Under the pieces are notes generated by a model. It was not told the DNA's origin and searched no databases. It worked only from the letters and a program-made list of their open reading frames with translations. This document shows positions 36,065-45,440 of a DNA stretch of 64,000 bases, piece by piece (the first letter of the stretch is position 1; every line of letters begins with the position of its first letter). The DNA lies in the NCBI RefSeq assembly GCF_030817015.1, contig NZ_JAUSYS010000002.1, forward strand, positions 62,001 through 126,000, written 5' to 3'. The position numbers and the translations under genes are program-made. The DNA comes from Arthrobacter sp. V1I7 (lineage in GTDB: Bacteria > Actinomycetota > Actinomycetes > Actinomycetales > Micrococcaceae).

Positions 36065-36946
36065 ATGACTACTACCGTCGTTATTCTCATCACGAGTCTC
36101 GGGGTTGCCGGGCTCTACTTCCTCGTCTCCTCCGGGCTCTCTTTGATCTTCGGCCTGATGGACGTCCTCAACCTCGCCCACGGTGCGTTCTTCGGTGTCG
36201 GCGGGTACGTCGCCTGGACAACAATGGAATATTTCCCGGTTCCGTCGCTTGTATTGCGCTTCATCATTGCCGTGCTCGCCGCTGCGCTGGTAGGTTTCCT
36301 GGGCGGAGTGCTGATCGAGAAGATCATGATCGCCCGCAACTATGGTGATCACCTCGCTCAGATCCTCGTGACGCTTGGGCTCGCCTTCGCACTGCAAGGC
36401 CTCTTCGCCGGGCTCTTCACACACTTCCCGCGGCAGCTGAAGCAGCCGGAGTGGTTTAGGGATGTGGTCTCCATCGCAGGCGCGGAAATTCCCAATAGCA
36501 TCTTGCTGATCATTGGCGGTGCCCTCATCGTGCTGGTCGCTCTGCTCTGGTTCCTTAATTCCACGCCGTTCGGTCTCGTTATCCGCGCCGGAGTTGAGAA
36601 CCGGCAGATGGTACGTGCCCTGGGTATCCGCGTGGAACGCACGTTTACGGTCGTCTTTGGCATCGGTGCTTTAGTCGCTGCCATAGGTGGTGCTCTTGGT
36701 TCCGTTTTCTATAACGGTATTACACCGAGCCTGGGCCAGAGCCAGCTGATTTTCGCATTCATCGTAGTTATCATCGGCGGTCTGGGTTCGGTCGCAGGTA
36801 CTGCAGTCGCCGCGGTGCTTGTGGCGTTCATCCAACAGCTGGTGAATTTTTACCTGAGCACTGGCCTTGGTGACATTGCCGTTGTTGCATTGCTCGCTGC
36901 GGTTCTGCTCATTCGGCCCCAAGGCCTGTTCGGAAGGACGGCATGA
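36065..36946 (+). CDS. ABC importer permease, LivH type
   Basis: 293 residues, mostly hydrophobic, with about eight membrane helices. The N-terminal SGLSLIFGLMDVLNLAHGAFFGVGGYVAW is the LivH signature. ENRQMVRALGIRVERTFTVVFGIGALVAAIGG is the cytoplasmic coupling loop that contacts the ATPases. The C-terminal IGGLGSVAGTAVAAVLV is also conserved. It overlaps the LivM gene by 4 bases. Confidence 0.93.
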   Translation: MTTTVVILITSLGVAGLYFLVSSGLSLIFGLMDVLNLAHGAFFGVGGYVAWTTMEYFPVPSLVLRFIIAVLAAALVGFLGGVLIEKIMIARNYGDHLAQILVTLGLAFALQGLFAGLFTHFPRQLKQPEWFRDVVSIAGAEIPNSILLIIGGALIVLVALLWFLNSTPFGLVIRAGVENRQMVRALGIRVERTFTVVFGIGALVAAIGGALGSVFYNGITPSLGQSQLIFAFIVVIIGGLGSVAGTAVAAVLVAFIQQLVNFYLSTGLGDIAVVALLAAVLLIRPQGLFGRTA

Positions 36947-38115
36947 ACACATCTATCATCGCTGACACGTCGCGTCCGTCGCCAACGTTGAAGCCAAGGT
37001 CTCTGCTCAAGGGACAGCGCCCATCGCCTGCCATCCTCATCGGCGCCTCCGCCTTCGCGCTCTTTGCCGTGTTCCCAATACTCAATGTCACCGTGCCAAT
37101 CCTGCTGCCTGGGCCATTATCCAGCCCGGCTTCTCTCCTCATCATTGCCGTGGGGCTTGTATACGCTGGGCTGGCTATTTCGTATGATGTCGTTTTTGGT
37201 TACACGGGGCTCCTCAGCGCAGGGCACGCGATGGTGTTCGCGATCTCGATGTACGGCACCAACATCGTCATGGGTCAAGGGTTCAATTACTGGATCGCGG
37301 CTGGGTTGGCGGTTCTGTTGTCGACAGGCGTCGCAGCAGGTCTCGGGGCTCTCTCACTTCGGGTAAAAGGCTTGGCCTTCACCATGGTGACGCTGGCTTT
37401 CGCCGAAGCGCTGTTCATCTTGCTTCTGACGGATTCATTCGATATTTCCGGTGGCGATGAAGGGCTCCCGTTGGTCTTCAAGCAGGTTCCGGGGCTATTG
37501 GCCAATGCGAGGGACGCCCGGTGGCTCTACTGGCTGGCCTTGCTCTTCGCCGTCTTCGCCTACGTGCTCGCGCTAATTGCCATACGGTCCCGCGCCGGAC
37601 GCGTCTGGCAGGCCATCCGCGAAAACGAATCGCGTGTCGAGTCCCTGGGCATGGTTCCCTATGGTTACAAACTGATGGCGTTCGTCTTCAGTGGTTTTCT
37701 CGCCGCGATAGGCGGATCTGTCTTCCTGCTTGTTGTGCGCGGCGCTAACCCGTCCAGCGCATCAGTACAGTTCAGCCTTGCACTGATTGTGATGGTGGTT
37801 ATTGGCGGGAAAGGTCGGTTGTGGGGCGCGGCCATCGGTGGACTCCTGTATGTGATCATCACGTATCGGCTCCCTGAGCTTTCGACCTCCGGCGTTCTAG
37901 ACGGCCTACCTACGGGCGTCGCCAACGTTCTTGCCGAGCCCTTCTTCATTCTTGGCCTGTTCTTCGTGCTTATCGTGTTGTTCGCACCGAAGGGCCTCGT
38001 CGGGGTCGTCGATGCCGTTGCGGCGCGTCAAAGAAGGGGCAGGAAAACACGGAGCCGCCAGGCTGACGACATACGGCGGAATCCAACGCTTACTGCCGAG
38101 GAGGAAAAGGCATGA
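36943..38115 (+). CDS. ABC importer permease, LivM type
   Basis: 390 residues. After a polar N-terminus of ~40 residues come about nine membrane helices. SYDVVFGYTGLLSAGHAMVFAISMYG and the coupling loop IRENESRVESLGMVPYGYKLMAFVFSGFLAAIGG are LivM hallmarks. The C-terminus is basic and extended (about 40 residues after the last helix). Its stop overlaps the E1alpha start (ATGA). A permease gene translationally coupled to a dehydrogenase gene is the striking feature of this operon. Confidence 0.93.
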   Translation: MNTSIIADTSRPSPTLKPRSLLKGQRPSPAILIGASAFALFAVFPILNVTVPILLPGPLSSPASLLIIAVGLVYAGLAISYDVVFGYTGLLSAGHAMVFAISMYGTNIVMGQGFNYWIAAGLAVLLSTGVAAGLGALSLRVKGLAFTMVTLAFAEALFILLLTDSFDISGGDEGLPLVFKQVPGLLANARDARWLYWLALLFAVFAYVLALIAIRSRAGRVWQAIRENESRVESLGMVPYGYKLMAFVFSGFLAAIGGSVFLLVVRGANPSSASVQFSLALIVMVVIGGKGRLWGAAIGGLLYVIITYRLPELSTSGVLDGLPTGVANVLAEPFFILGLFFVLIVLFAPKGLVGVVDAVAARQRRGRKTRSRQADDIRRNPTLTAEEEKA

Positions 38116-39197
38116 AAACCGGTACCGTATCTCCAATTGGCCGGCACGAACTGAAGGTTTCGCAGGTACTCAACGAATCCGGAGAGTTGGTGGGCGAGCT
38201 CCCCGGGATCGCCGATGACAGGCTTGCCGACATGTTTCGCCTGATGTGCCTTGGTCGACGCCTCGATCAGAAGGCCATAGCCCTGCAGCGTCGGGGCAAG
38301 CTGGGAACATATCCTCCATTGTCGGGCCAAGAAGCGGCCTCGGTCGGCAGCGCGTTCGCGATGAACCTCGACATCGACTATTTTGTTCCGCAGTATCGCG
38401 AGCAACTCGCGATGTTCCATTGGGGCCTGCCGCTCTCCACCTACCTGCTCAATCGGATGGGACATCCGGCCGGCGCGGACCTTCCGGCAAACGGACGGTT
38501 ATGGCCCCAGCAGGTCGCTCTCGCGGCGCACCTGCCACATGCCGTCGGGCAAGCCTGGGGTTTGCAGTTGCAGGGGAAGCCGGGGGTTGTGTTGACCCAA
38601 TTCGGCGACGGCGCCTCCAATGAAGGTGATTTCCACGAGGCACTCAACATCGCCGGCGTGCATAACGTGCCCGTTGTGTTCGTCTGCCAAAACAACGGGT
38701 GGGCCATCTCCATCCCTTGGGAGAAGCAATCGGCAGCCACATCCGTGGCCCAGCGCGCCGCGGGCTATGGCTTTCCGGGAGTCACAGTCGACGGCAACGA
38801 TGTATTCGCCGTCTACGCAGCGGTAGCCCAAGCCCGTGCCCGGGCTGAACGAGGAGAGGGCCCAACACTTATCGAGGCCCGCTGCACTCGAATGGGAGCC
38901 CACTCCACAGCTGACGATCCCACGCGCTACGTGCCGGCTGACTATGTTGCGGAGGCGGAGCGGCGGGATCCGATCAAGCGCTTCCGTATATGGCTCGCAT
39001 CACGAGGACTGTGGGACGACGATCGGGAACAGCTTTGCATCCAGTGGTGCGACGAGCAGATCGAGGAGGCAGTGCGCGCCTTTGATGCAACTCCTCGCCC
39101 CGATCCCGAGACAATCTTTGACCACGTCGTCGCGCACCCCGACCTGCGTCTGCGCAGGCAGCGCGACGAGTTCAGGAAGATGCAGGAGAAGCTATGA
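38112..39197 (+). CDS. 2-oxoacid dehydrogenase E1 component, alpha subunit (branched-chain/pyruvate type)
   Basis: 361 residues. The thiamine-diphosphate motif spans GDGASNEGDFHEALN to CQNNGWAIS (about residues 160-200). QRRGKLGTYPPLSGQEAASVG and the phosphorylation-loop region CTRMGAHSTADDPTRY are typical of E1alpha. With E1beta it decarboxylates a 2-oxoacid and passes the acyl group to lipoyl-E2. Resemblance is to actinobacterial branched-chain 2-oxoacid and pyruvate-type E1alpha; the true substrate is not settled. It overlaps both neighbours by 4 bases. Confidence 0.92.
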   Translation: MKTGTVSPIGRHELKVSQVLNESGELVGELPGIADDRLADMFRLMCLGRRLDQKAIALQRRGKLGTYPPLSGQEAASVGSAFAMNLDIDYFVPQYREQLAMFHWGLPLSTYLLNRMGHPAGADLPANGRLWPQQVALAAHLPHAVGQAWGLQLQGKPGVVLTQFGDGASNEGDFHEALNIAGVHNVPVVFVCQNNGWAISIPWEKQSAATSVAQRAAGYGFPGVTVDGNDVFAVYAAVAQARARAERGEGPTLIEARCTRMGAHSTADDPTRYVPADYVAEAERRDPIKRFRIWLASRGLWDDDREQLCIQWCDEQIEEAVRAFDATPRPDPETIFDHVVAHPDLRLRRQRDEFRKMQEKL

Positions 39198-40171
39198 GCA
39201 CAATGACCGTCGTTGAATCCATACGCCGTACGCTCGACGAAGAGATGGCGAGGGACGAGCGCGTCATCGTGCTCGGTGAAGACGTCGGGCAGTCGGGCGG
39301 GGTGTTCAGGGCGACAGACGGCCTGCAAGCGAAATATGGGAAGAGCCGAGTATTCGATATGCCGGTGAGCGAAGCCGGCATCATCGGCACCTCCATCGGA
39401 CTGGCGGCCTCCGGCCTCATTCCGGTTGTCGAAATGCAGTTTCTCGGCTTCACACAACAGGCGTTCCACCAGGTCGGCAACCAACTGGCCCGCATGCGGT
39501 ATCGGACAAGGGGTTCCTTGACTATGCCGGTCACCATCCGCGCCCCGTACGGAGGCGGCGTCCGCACCCCGGAACTCCACTCTGACGCGTTCGAAGCCCT
39601 TTTCGCCCACAGTCCTGGCCTTCGGCTCATTGCCCCGGCAACAGCGGCCGATGCGCGCGGGATGTTGGCCGCTGCAATCAGGGATCCCGATCCTGTTTTC
39701 ATGCTCGAACCGCTGCGTGGATACCGGCTCGTACGTGACGAGGTTCCCGACGGAGATCACGTAGTGCCGTTCGGAAAGGCGCGCATCGCACGGGCGGGCA
39801 GGGATGTCACGCTCATAGCTTGGAGTGCCATGGTGCAAGTTGCACTCGAGGCGGCGAAACTTGCCGCGGAAGAGGGGACCGACGTCGAAGTCATCGACCT
39901 CCGATCACTCGTTCCCCTCGACACCGATACGATCCGTGATGCGGTCAAGCAGACCGGGCGGGTGGTGATCGTCCAAGAATCACCGCTCTCGGGAGGGTTC
40001 GCCTCTGAAGTTGCTGCATCAGTAGCCAACGACGCATTCCTTTACCTGAAGGCCCCCGTGTGTCGGGTATCCGGCTATGACACACCGTACCCAGTGCCCC
40101 ACCTCGAAGACCACTACATTCCTGATGCCCAACGTGTGCTGCGCGGAATTCGCAGCACCCTAAATTTTTGA
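39194..40171 (+). CDS. 2-oxoacid dehydrogenase E1 component, beta subunit
   Basis: 325 residues, the normal length. Motifs are VIVLGEDVGQSGGVFRATDGL, VFDMPVSEAGIIGTSIGLAASGLIPVVEMQF, IRAPYGGGVRTPELHSDAFEALFAHSPGL and, in the C-terminal domain, VEVIDLRSLVPLDTDTI with VQESPLSGGFASEVAA. Together with E1alpha it forms the alpha2beta2 thiamine enzyme. The cofactor-contacting and interface segments look intact. Confidence 0.93.
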   Translation: MSTMTVVESIRRTLDEEMARDERVIVLGEDVGQSGGVFRATDGLQAKYGKSRVFDMPVSEAGIIGTSIGLAASGLIPVVEMQFLGFTQQAFHQVGNQLARMRYRTRGSLTMPVTIRAPYGGGVRTPELHSDAFEALFAHSPGLRLIAPATAADARGMLAAAIRDPDPVFMLEPLRGYRLVRDEVPDGDHVVPFGKARIARAGRDVTLIAWSAMVQVALEAAKLAAEEGTDVEVIDLRSLVPLDTDTIRDAVKQTGRVVIVQESPLSGGFASEVAASVANDAFLYLKAPVCRVSGYDTPYPVPHLEDHYIPDAQRVLRGIRSTLNF

Positions 40172-40182
40172 GGACACACAAG

Positions 40183-41484
40183 ATGCCATTCGTTTTTAAC
40201 CTCCCCGATGTAGGCGAGGGCATTGCTGAAGCCGAAATTGTGAAATGGCTAGTAGCCGTCGGGGACACGGTTGCAGAAGATCAGCCCGTCGCTGAGATCG
40301 AGACCGGCAAGGCCGTCGTCGTTATGCCTGCGCCCGCCAGCGGCGTAGTTGCGCAGTTCGGCGCCGAAGAAGGCAACATAGTGCAGGTCGGCGAGCTGTT
40401 CCTGATCATTGATGACGGTGGAGTTAGCCAGGAGCAAGGCCCCACCGATGCAACGCAGTCCAAGACGGCGCCCCCCGCCACAGCCCCTTCGGAGCAGGCG
40501 CCTCCACTGCCAGCGGCCACGACTTCGGAGCAGGCGCCTCCATCGCCGGCAGCCACCCCTGCAACGCGAAGGCTCGCGCGGGAACTCAAGGTGACGCTGG
40601 TTGATGTGCCAGGTACGGGCCCCGGCGGCCGAGTTACCGACGACGACGTCCGGGCGACTGCTCGTCGTACGGCTGAAAGTGACATCGCTAGCGGTGCGAA
40701 GGCAGCATCTCCCGGCCAATCCCACATCCTTGGCGCTGCCGACGCTATAGCGGAACGGGCGGTCCCCAAATTCGGGCACGGGGCGGATGAGCATATTCCG
40801 GTCCGTGGCGTGAGGAGACGAACCGCCGAGGCGATGGTTCAAGCTGTCCAACAGATTCCCGCCACGACCACATTCCTTTCGGCTGATGTCAGCTCCCTGT
40901 TGGAAATGAGGAAGACGCTGCAGGCATCGGACGTTGCAGCGGACACGCCCATCACCCTCACGCCGTTCCTGATAAAGGCAACGGCACTCGCCCTCGTCCG
41001 CTACCCAATGGCTAATTCCAGCTTCGATGCCGACGCGAAGGAAATCATCGTACGCGGCCGCCGGAACATCGGCGTCGCCACCAATACCCCGGACGGACTG
41101 GTCATCCCCGTCATCAAGGATGCCGATCAAAAACCTCTCTTGGCTATAGCGCGTGAGCTTAATGAACTCGCCGCGGCCTCACGTGTCCGCGGGATCGCTC
41201 TCGAGGACTTGAGTGATGGAACGTTCACCATTACAAACCACGGACCCCTTGGCGGAAAATTCGGTACGCCAATTATTCGGACACCGGAGTCCGGGATCCT
41301 CGGATTCGGACGCGCTTCCCTGGAACCAGTGGTGCGTGACGGCGAGATCGTCGCGCGCATGATGCTGCCTATCTCCTACTCTTCCGATCACCGGATCGTT
41401 GACGGTGACCTTGCCATCGGGTTTTGCCAAGCAGTGATTGATCTGCTGGAACACCCCATCTACCTACTCGTGGAAGGCCGCTGA
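40183..41484 (+). CDS. 2-oxoacid dehydrogenase E2 component (dihydrolipoyl acyltransferase)
   Basis: 433 residues from ATG 40183, with GAGGA 9 bases upstream. One lipoyl domain comes first (VGEGIAEAEIVKW, then EIETGKAVVVM with the lipoyl-lysine near residue 43). A Pro/Ala-rich linker with a repeated SEQAPP unit follows, then the E1/E3-binding domain (ATRRLARELKVTLVDVPGTGPGGRV). The catalytic domain ends with SDHRIVDGDLA, which carries the active His. All three parts are present. The single lipoyl domain is like branched-chain-type E2. Confidence 0.93.
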   Translation: MPFVFNLPDVGEGIAEAEIVKWLVAVGDTVAEDQPVAEIETGKAVVVMPAPASGVVAQFGAEEGNIVQVGELFLIIDDGGVSQEQGPTDATQSKTAPPATAPSEQAPPLPAATTSEQAPPSPAATPATRRLARELKVTLVDVPGTGPGGRVTDDDVRATARRTAESDIASGAKAASPGQSHILGAADAIAERAVPKFGHGADEHIPVRGVRRRTAEAMVQAVQQIPATTTFLSADVSSLLEMRKTLQASDVAADTPITLTPFLIKATALALVRYPMANSSFDADAKEIIVRGRRNIGVATNTPDGLVIPVIKDADQKPLLAIARELNELAAASRVRGIALEDLSDGTFTITNHGPLGGKFGTPIIRTPESGILGFGRASLEPVVRDGEIVARMMLPISYSSDHRIVDGDLAIGFCQAVIDLLEHPIYLLVEGR

Positions 41485-41485
41485 C

Positions 41486-42883
41486 ATGGTCGTTGGTGAA
41501 ATGGCTGAATCCATCGACGTTCTTGTGATCGGAGGAGGACCCGGCGGCTACAGTGCCGCCGCCCGTGCCGCCGAGCTCGGTAAGGATGTCACGCTTGTCG
41601 AACAGGGTAATCTCGGCGGCGTCTGCCTCAACACTGGTTGCATCCCCTCGAAAGTATTTACAACTGCAGCCCGCGACCTCGTGCGTTCGAACACGCTGGC
41701 CTATCTGTCGGGCAGCGACCTGAGCATCGATCTGCCGGCGCTGCAGACACAACGTACCGAGATCGTCGCCCAACTCGCGGGCGGAGTGAGATCAATGCTG
41801 TCCAAAGTGCGGGTCGTAACTGGTACGGCGCGGTTTCTTGACAGGAACCGTGTCGTCATCGAAAGCGGTGCCCACGCCAGCTACCTGCGCTTCGAACATG
41901 CCGTCATCGCCACAGGCTCTGCGCCCGCGACGCTCGATTTCCTGACAGTCGACAATGAGCGCGTTCTTGATTCCACCGGTGTGCTCGCCCTGCAGAAAGT
42001 GCCGGAGAGCCTGTGCATTGTCGGCGGTGACTACCCCGGGATGGAACTGGCGATGGCGTTTGCGCGGTTCGGGTCCCGGGTGACGATCATCGAATCGAGC
42101 GACTCAATACTTGCTGGCTTTGACCGCGATCTCGCCCAGCTCGTCATAGCGAAGGGCCGGTCTCTTGGTATCGATGTACGTTTAAGCACCAGGGCCACTG
42201 GGATGGAGGACGGCGACCTCTTGGTTGCATCCAACGGAACAAGCGACCGTGTGCTCGCCGAAAAGTTCCTGGTAAACGTGGGCCGAGTTCCGCTCACAGA
42301 CGACCTCCAGCTCGACCTTCTCGACGTCCGGGTAAGCGAGACTGGCCACATTGAGGTTGACGAGCAGAATAGGTCATCGGTGCCACACGTCTTTGCGGTG
42401 GGCGATGTAACTGCTGGACTCCCCTTTGCGCATCGGGCACTAGCAGAAGGACGGGTTGCTGCCGAAGTGCTCGCCGGACGGCCCAGTGCAGCAGACTCGC
42501 GGACGGCCTTAATCGCATTCACCGACCCAGAAGTGGCATCCGTCGGACTGACAGAAGCGGAAGCAAAACGGCAGGGGCGCTCAATCAGAGTCGGCCGGAG
42601 CCGATTCTCGTCCAACGGCCGCGCAGTCATCCTCGGCGAAGAGACCGGCCTCGTCAAAGTTGTCGTCGACCCCCAGACAGACATCATACTCGGCGTCCAC
42701 CTCGCCGGCCCTGGAGCGACTGATCTCATTGCCGGGGCTGCCCTCGCAGTCGAAACCGCGAGCCGCCTTGAAGATGTGCTCGCAACCATGCACCCCCACC
42801 CGACGCTGTCGGAGGGGCTCCATTCGGCGATGGCCGCAGCCCACCGCCGCTCTGCCGACGGGCGTGGAAGCGCCGGCCGATGA
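41486..42883 (+). CDS. Dihydrolipoyl dehydrogenase (E3)
   Basis: 465 residues from ATG 41486, one base after the E2 stop; ATG 41501 is an alternative. FAD motif VIGGGPGGYSAAARAAELG, disulfide GGVCLNTGCIPSK (CxxxxC), FAVGDVTAGLPFAHRALAEGR, and the catalytic MHPHPTLSEGLH near the C-terminus. The NAD-site glycine motif is unusual: VGGDYPGMELAMAFARFG in place of GGGYIGxE. It completes a self-contained E1-E2-E3 set and ends the nine-gene operon. Confidence 0.93.
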   Translation: MVVGEMAESIDVLVIGGGPGGYSAAARAAELGKDVTLVEQGNLGGVCLNTGCIPSKVFTTAARDLVRSNTLAYLSGSDLSIDLPALQTQRTEIVAQLAGGVRSMLSKVRVVTGTARFLDRNRVVIESGAHASYLRFEHAVIATGSAPATLDFLTVDNERVLDSTGVLALQKVPESLCIVGGDYPGMELAMAFARFGSRVTIIESSDSILAGFDRDLAQLVIAKGRSLGIDVRLSTRATGMEDGDLLVASNGTSDRVLAEKFLVNVGRVPLTDDLQLDLLDVRVSETGHIEVDEQNRSSVPHVFAVGDVTAGLPFAHRALAEGRVAAEVLAGRPSAADSRTALIAFTDPEVASVGLTEAEAKRQGRSIRVGRSRFSSNGRAVILGEETGLVKVVVDPQTDIILGVHLAGPGATDLIAGAALAVETASRLEDVLATMHPHPTLSEGLHSAMAAAHRRSADGRGSAGR

Positions 42884-43382
42884 ACATGAACAGGGCTTCC
42901 CCAGCTACGCGAACTTCCCTCTGCTCATACATGAAATTCAAACACCTGAAATCAACGGTACAAAGCGTCGCTTCGCGTCCACGCATACCCACTCGGACCC
43001 TCCGGAGGCTCGCCAAGCGGCGGATACCCGCATGCCCCATGGACCACAGGGGCGGGGTAGTAGAAGAGAGGCCAGCCTCGCACCTGCCCGACAGGCTTTT
43101 GGAGACGTGGAGTTGGGTCGCGCCTGCGAACGCGCTGATGCATTCGGCCGATAAGCCGCTAGTCGTCACGCAGCTGACCTGGCACGCAGTCCATGCGCCC
43201 TGGTGTGGTACAACCTTAAGCTGGCGGCGCTGCACGCATCCTGCGCAACTTTGGCGGGTCCAGACCCTTTCTTGGAGCCCTCTTGAAAGGCCTTGACCAG
43301 CTGCCAGCAGGAAGTCCGGGTGCGGTGGAGTAAATACGCCGACCGGGCACAGCACTAAGTGCTTGTCCACTGTGCATTTCTA
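42884..43382. other. Gap between the importer/dehydrogenase operon and the Baeyer-Villiger operon
   Basis: About 500 bases with no gene I can support. A short fragment near 43200 reads ALVWYNLKLAALH in one frame and could be a transposase scrap, but it is too short to call. No terminator-like hairpin of note was seen. Confidence 0.35.
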
Positions 43383-43438
43383 TTGACCAGAGACTGCACA
43401 GCCCTATACGATTTCAATTACTAATCGATCAATAAGTA
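43383..43438 (+). promoter_or_regulatory. Promoter with TetR-type palindrome (site C)
   Basis: TTGACC (43383-43388), 16 bases, TATACG (43405-43410), then TACTAATCGATCAATAAGTA (43419-43438), the best match to the shared palindrome (16 of 20 positions symmetrical). It should sit over the transcription start, 34 bases before the Baeyer-Villiger gene, and so repress it. Confidence 0.75.
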
Positions 43439-43472
43439 GGGTACTTGAGTCACATTATCCAGGAGCAGAACC

Positions 43473-45440
43473 ATGTTTGACGGCCAAGCCGGCATGAGCG
43501 ATCAGCAGATTGCCGAAGCTATCGAAATTGCCAATATCCCGACGCTGCTCATGGTCCTCGTCCAGATGACGGGCGACCAGCGGTGGCTGGAGGACCCGTA
43601 CCGCCCTACCCGCAACAGGGGTTTGGGAGACAACGATGACGGCGGCCTTGACAGCCATGTACAGACCGAGATCCGCCAGAGGGCGCTTGAGGCCATCCTG
43701 GCGTGGCGCCGAGGCACTCCCCTGGCAATTCCCGCTCCCTCAAGCCAGATGCTTGTCGACATGCTTGGTGTTTCGGTAGGCGAGAACGTGCCGCTGGAGT
43801 ATGCCGACATGATGGCCCACGAGCTTGGGCTGGATGAGAGGCCACCGAATGAGCTGACCCCAGCCTCCACTGCGACGACGGTCCCGGAGGGCTTCAACGC
43901 CGTGATCATCGGTGCAGGCGCGTCAGGCATCTGTGCAGCCGTCAAACTGCAGGAGGCCGGAATCCCCTACGTCATCATCGAGCGGAACAACGATGTCGGG
44001 GGGACCTGGTTCGAAAACCGCTATCCGGGAGCCGGTGTAGACACTCCCAGCCACCTTTATTCGTACTCCTTTGCGAAGAACGACTGGACGCGTTTTTTCG
44101 CTGCCCAGGAGGAGCTGCGGGAGTATTTCAACCGGGTGGCCGACGACTTCGGGGTCCGACAAAACATACGGTTTGGCCTGGAGGTAACCTCAGCGGCATT
44201 CAACGACGACGCAGCGAGCTGGCTACTGGAAGTCCGGAGGAAAGATGGCTCGACCGAAACACTGACCGCCAACATCGTGATCAGTGCGGTAGGGGCGTTC
44301 AACAAACCCAAGATGCCGAACATCAAGGGTCTTGATAGTTTCAATGGTCCAGTCGCCCATACCGCCCGATGGCCGGAAAGCCTGGAGCTGGCCGGCAAGA
44401 AGGTGGCCGTGATCGGGAATGGCGCCAGCGCCATGCAGATCGTTCCGGCCATTGCCGACACGGTTGAGTCTCTCGTCGTGTTCCAGCGTTCGCCGCAGTG
44501 GGCTGCGCCTTTCGAAAAGTTTAAGGTTCCTGTGCCGGAGCGGGTGAGACAGCTTTTCCTGGCTGTGCCCCTCTATGAGGAGTGGTACCGCCTGCGCCTT
44601 GCATGGGTCTTCAACGACCGCATCCATGAATCGCTGCAGAAGGACCCAGATTGGCCGCACCCGGAGCGATCGATCAACGAGGCAAATGACGGGCACCGGC
44701 GGTACTTCACCAGGCACATTGTGTCGGAACTTGGCGACCGCCAGGACCTCTTGGATTCGGTTTTGCCGAAATACCCGCCCTTTGGAAAACGCATGCTGCT
44801 CGACAACGGGTGGTTCCGGACGCTGACAAAGGAGAATGTGAAGCCGGTGACGGAGCGCGTCGTCGAGGTCCGGCCGGAAGGAGTCGTCACTGCCGACGGC
44901 ACCGAGCACAAGGTGGACATCGTCATTCTCGCGACCGGATTCGATGTCGTGCGCTTCCTCGCCCCCATGGCGATCACGGGAAGCAATGGGAAGAGCCTCG
45001 ACGAGACGTGGGAGGGCGATGACGCCCGCGCGTACCTTGGCCTTGCCATCCCGGGGTTCCCCAATTTCTTCTGCCTTTATGGCCCGAATACGCAGTTCGG
45101 TCACGGCGGAAGCCTGCTCTTCCTCATGGAGCTGCAAATGCACTACATCATGGACCTGCTTAAGCAGATGTTCGCAAACGGCTATGTCTCTGTGGAATGC
45201 CGCCAGGACGTGCACGACAAGTACAACGAACAGGTCGATGCAGCCCACAATGCTATGGTCTGGACTCACCCAGGCATGGACGTCTACTACCGGAACTCAC
45301 GGGGCCGTGTAGTGGTGAACAATCCGTTCAAAGTGGTCGACTTTTGGCACAGGCTTCGCCACGCAGACGTGGCCGAATACAACATTGAGTCGGCAGGACA
45401 TGTCCGAGCAACCGCCTCGGCAACTGGGAGGGGCAGATAG
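43473..45440 (+). CDS. Baeyer-Villiger monooxygenase with N-terminal extension (4-hydroxyacetophenone monooxygenase-like)
   Basis: 655 residues. Residues 1-140 are an extra N-terminal domain as in HAPMO-type enzymes. FAD motif GAGASG (147-152), the Baeyer-Villiger fingerprint FNGPVAHTARWP (290-301) and the NADPH motif GNGASA (315-320) are all intact. RNNDVGGTWFENRYPGAGVD is a further family hallmark. It would insert oxygen next to a carbonyl, making a lactone or ester from a cyclic or aryl ketone with NADPH and O2. It is the first gene of a six-gene operon and overlaps the SDR by one base. Substrate not determined. Confidence 0.93.
   Translation: MFDGQAGMSDQQIAEAIEIANIPTLLMVLVQMTGDQRWLEDPYRPTRNRGLGDNDDGGLDSHVQTEIRQRALEAILAWRRGTPLAIPAPSSQMLVDMLGVSVGENVPLEYADMMAHELGLDERPPNELTPASTATTVPEGFNAVIIGAGASGICAAVKLQEAGIPYVIIERNNDVGGTWFENRYPGAGVDTPSHLYSYSFAKNDWTRFFAAQEELREYFNRVADDFGVRQNIRFGLEVTSAAFNDDAASWLLEVRRKDGSTETLTANIVISAVGAFNKPKMPNIKGLDSFNGPVAHTARWPESLELAGKKVAVIGNGASAMQIVPAIADTVESLVVFQRSPQWAAPFEKFKVPVPERVRQLFLAVPLYEEWYRLRLAWVFNDRIHESLQKDPDWPHPERSINEANDGHRRYFTRHIVSELGDRQDLLDSVLPKYPPFGKRMLLDNGWFRTLTKENVKPVTERVVEVRPEGVVTADGTEHKVDIVILATGFDVVRFLAPMAITGSNGKSLDETWEGDDARAYLGLAIPGFPNFFCLYGPNTQFGHGGSLLFLMELQMHYIMDLLKQMFANGYVSVECRQDVHDKYNEQVDAAHNAMVWTHPGMDVYYRNSRGRVVVNNPFKVVDFWHRLRHADVAEYNIESAGHVRATASATGRGR

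Noticed and set aside
42726..43370. Minus-strand frame of 214 residues reaching into the gap after E3
   Set aside because: Half of it is antisense to E3 and the remainder has no ribosome site or motif. A short transposase-like word on the other strand (ALVWYNLKL) was too short to call.
44223..45269. 348-residue open frame on the minus strand
   Set aside because: Antisense to the Baeyer-Villiger monooxygenase core, which carries the fingerprint motifs.
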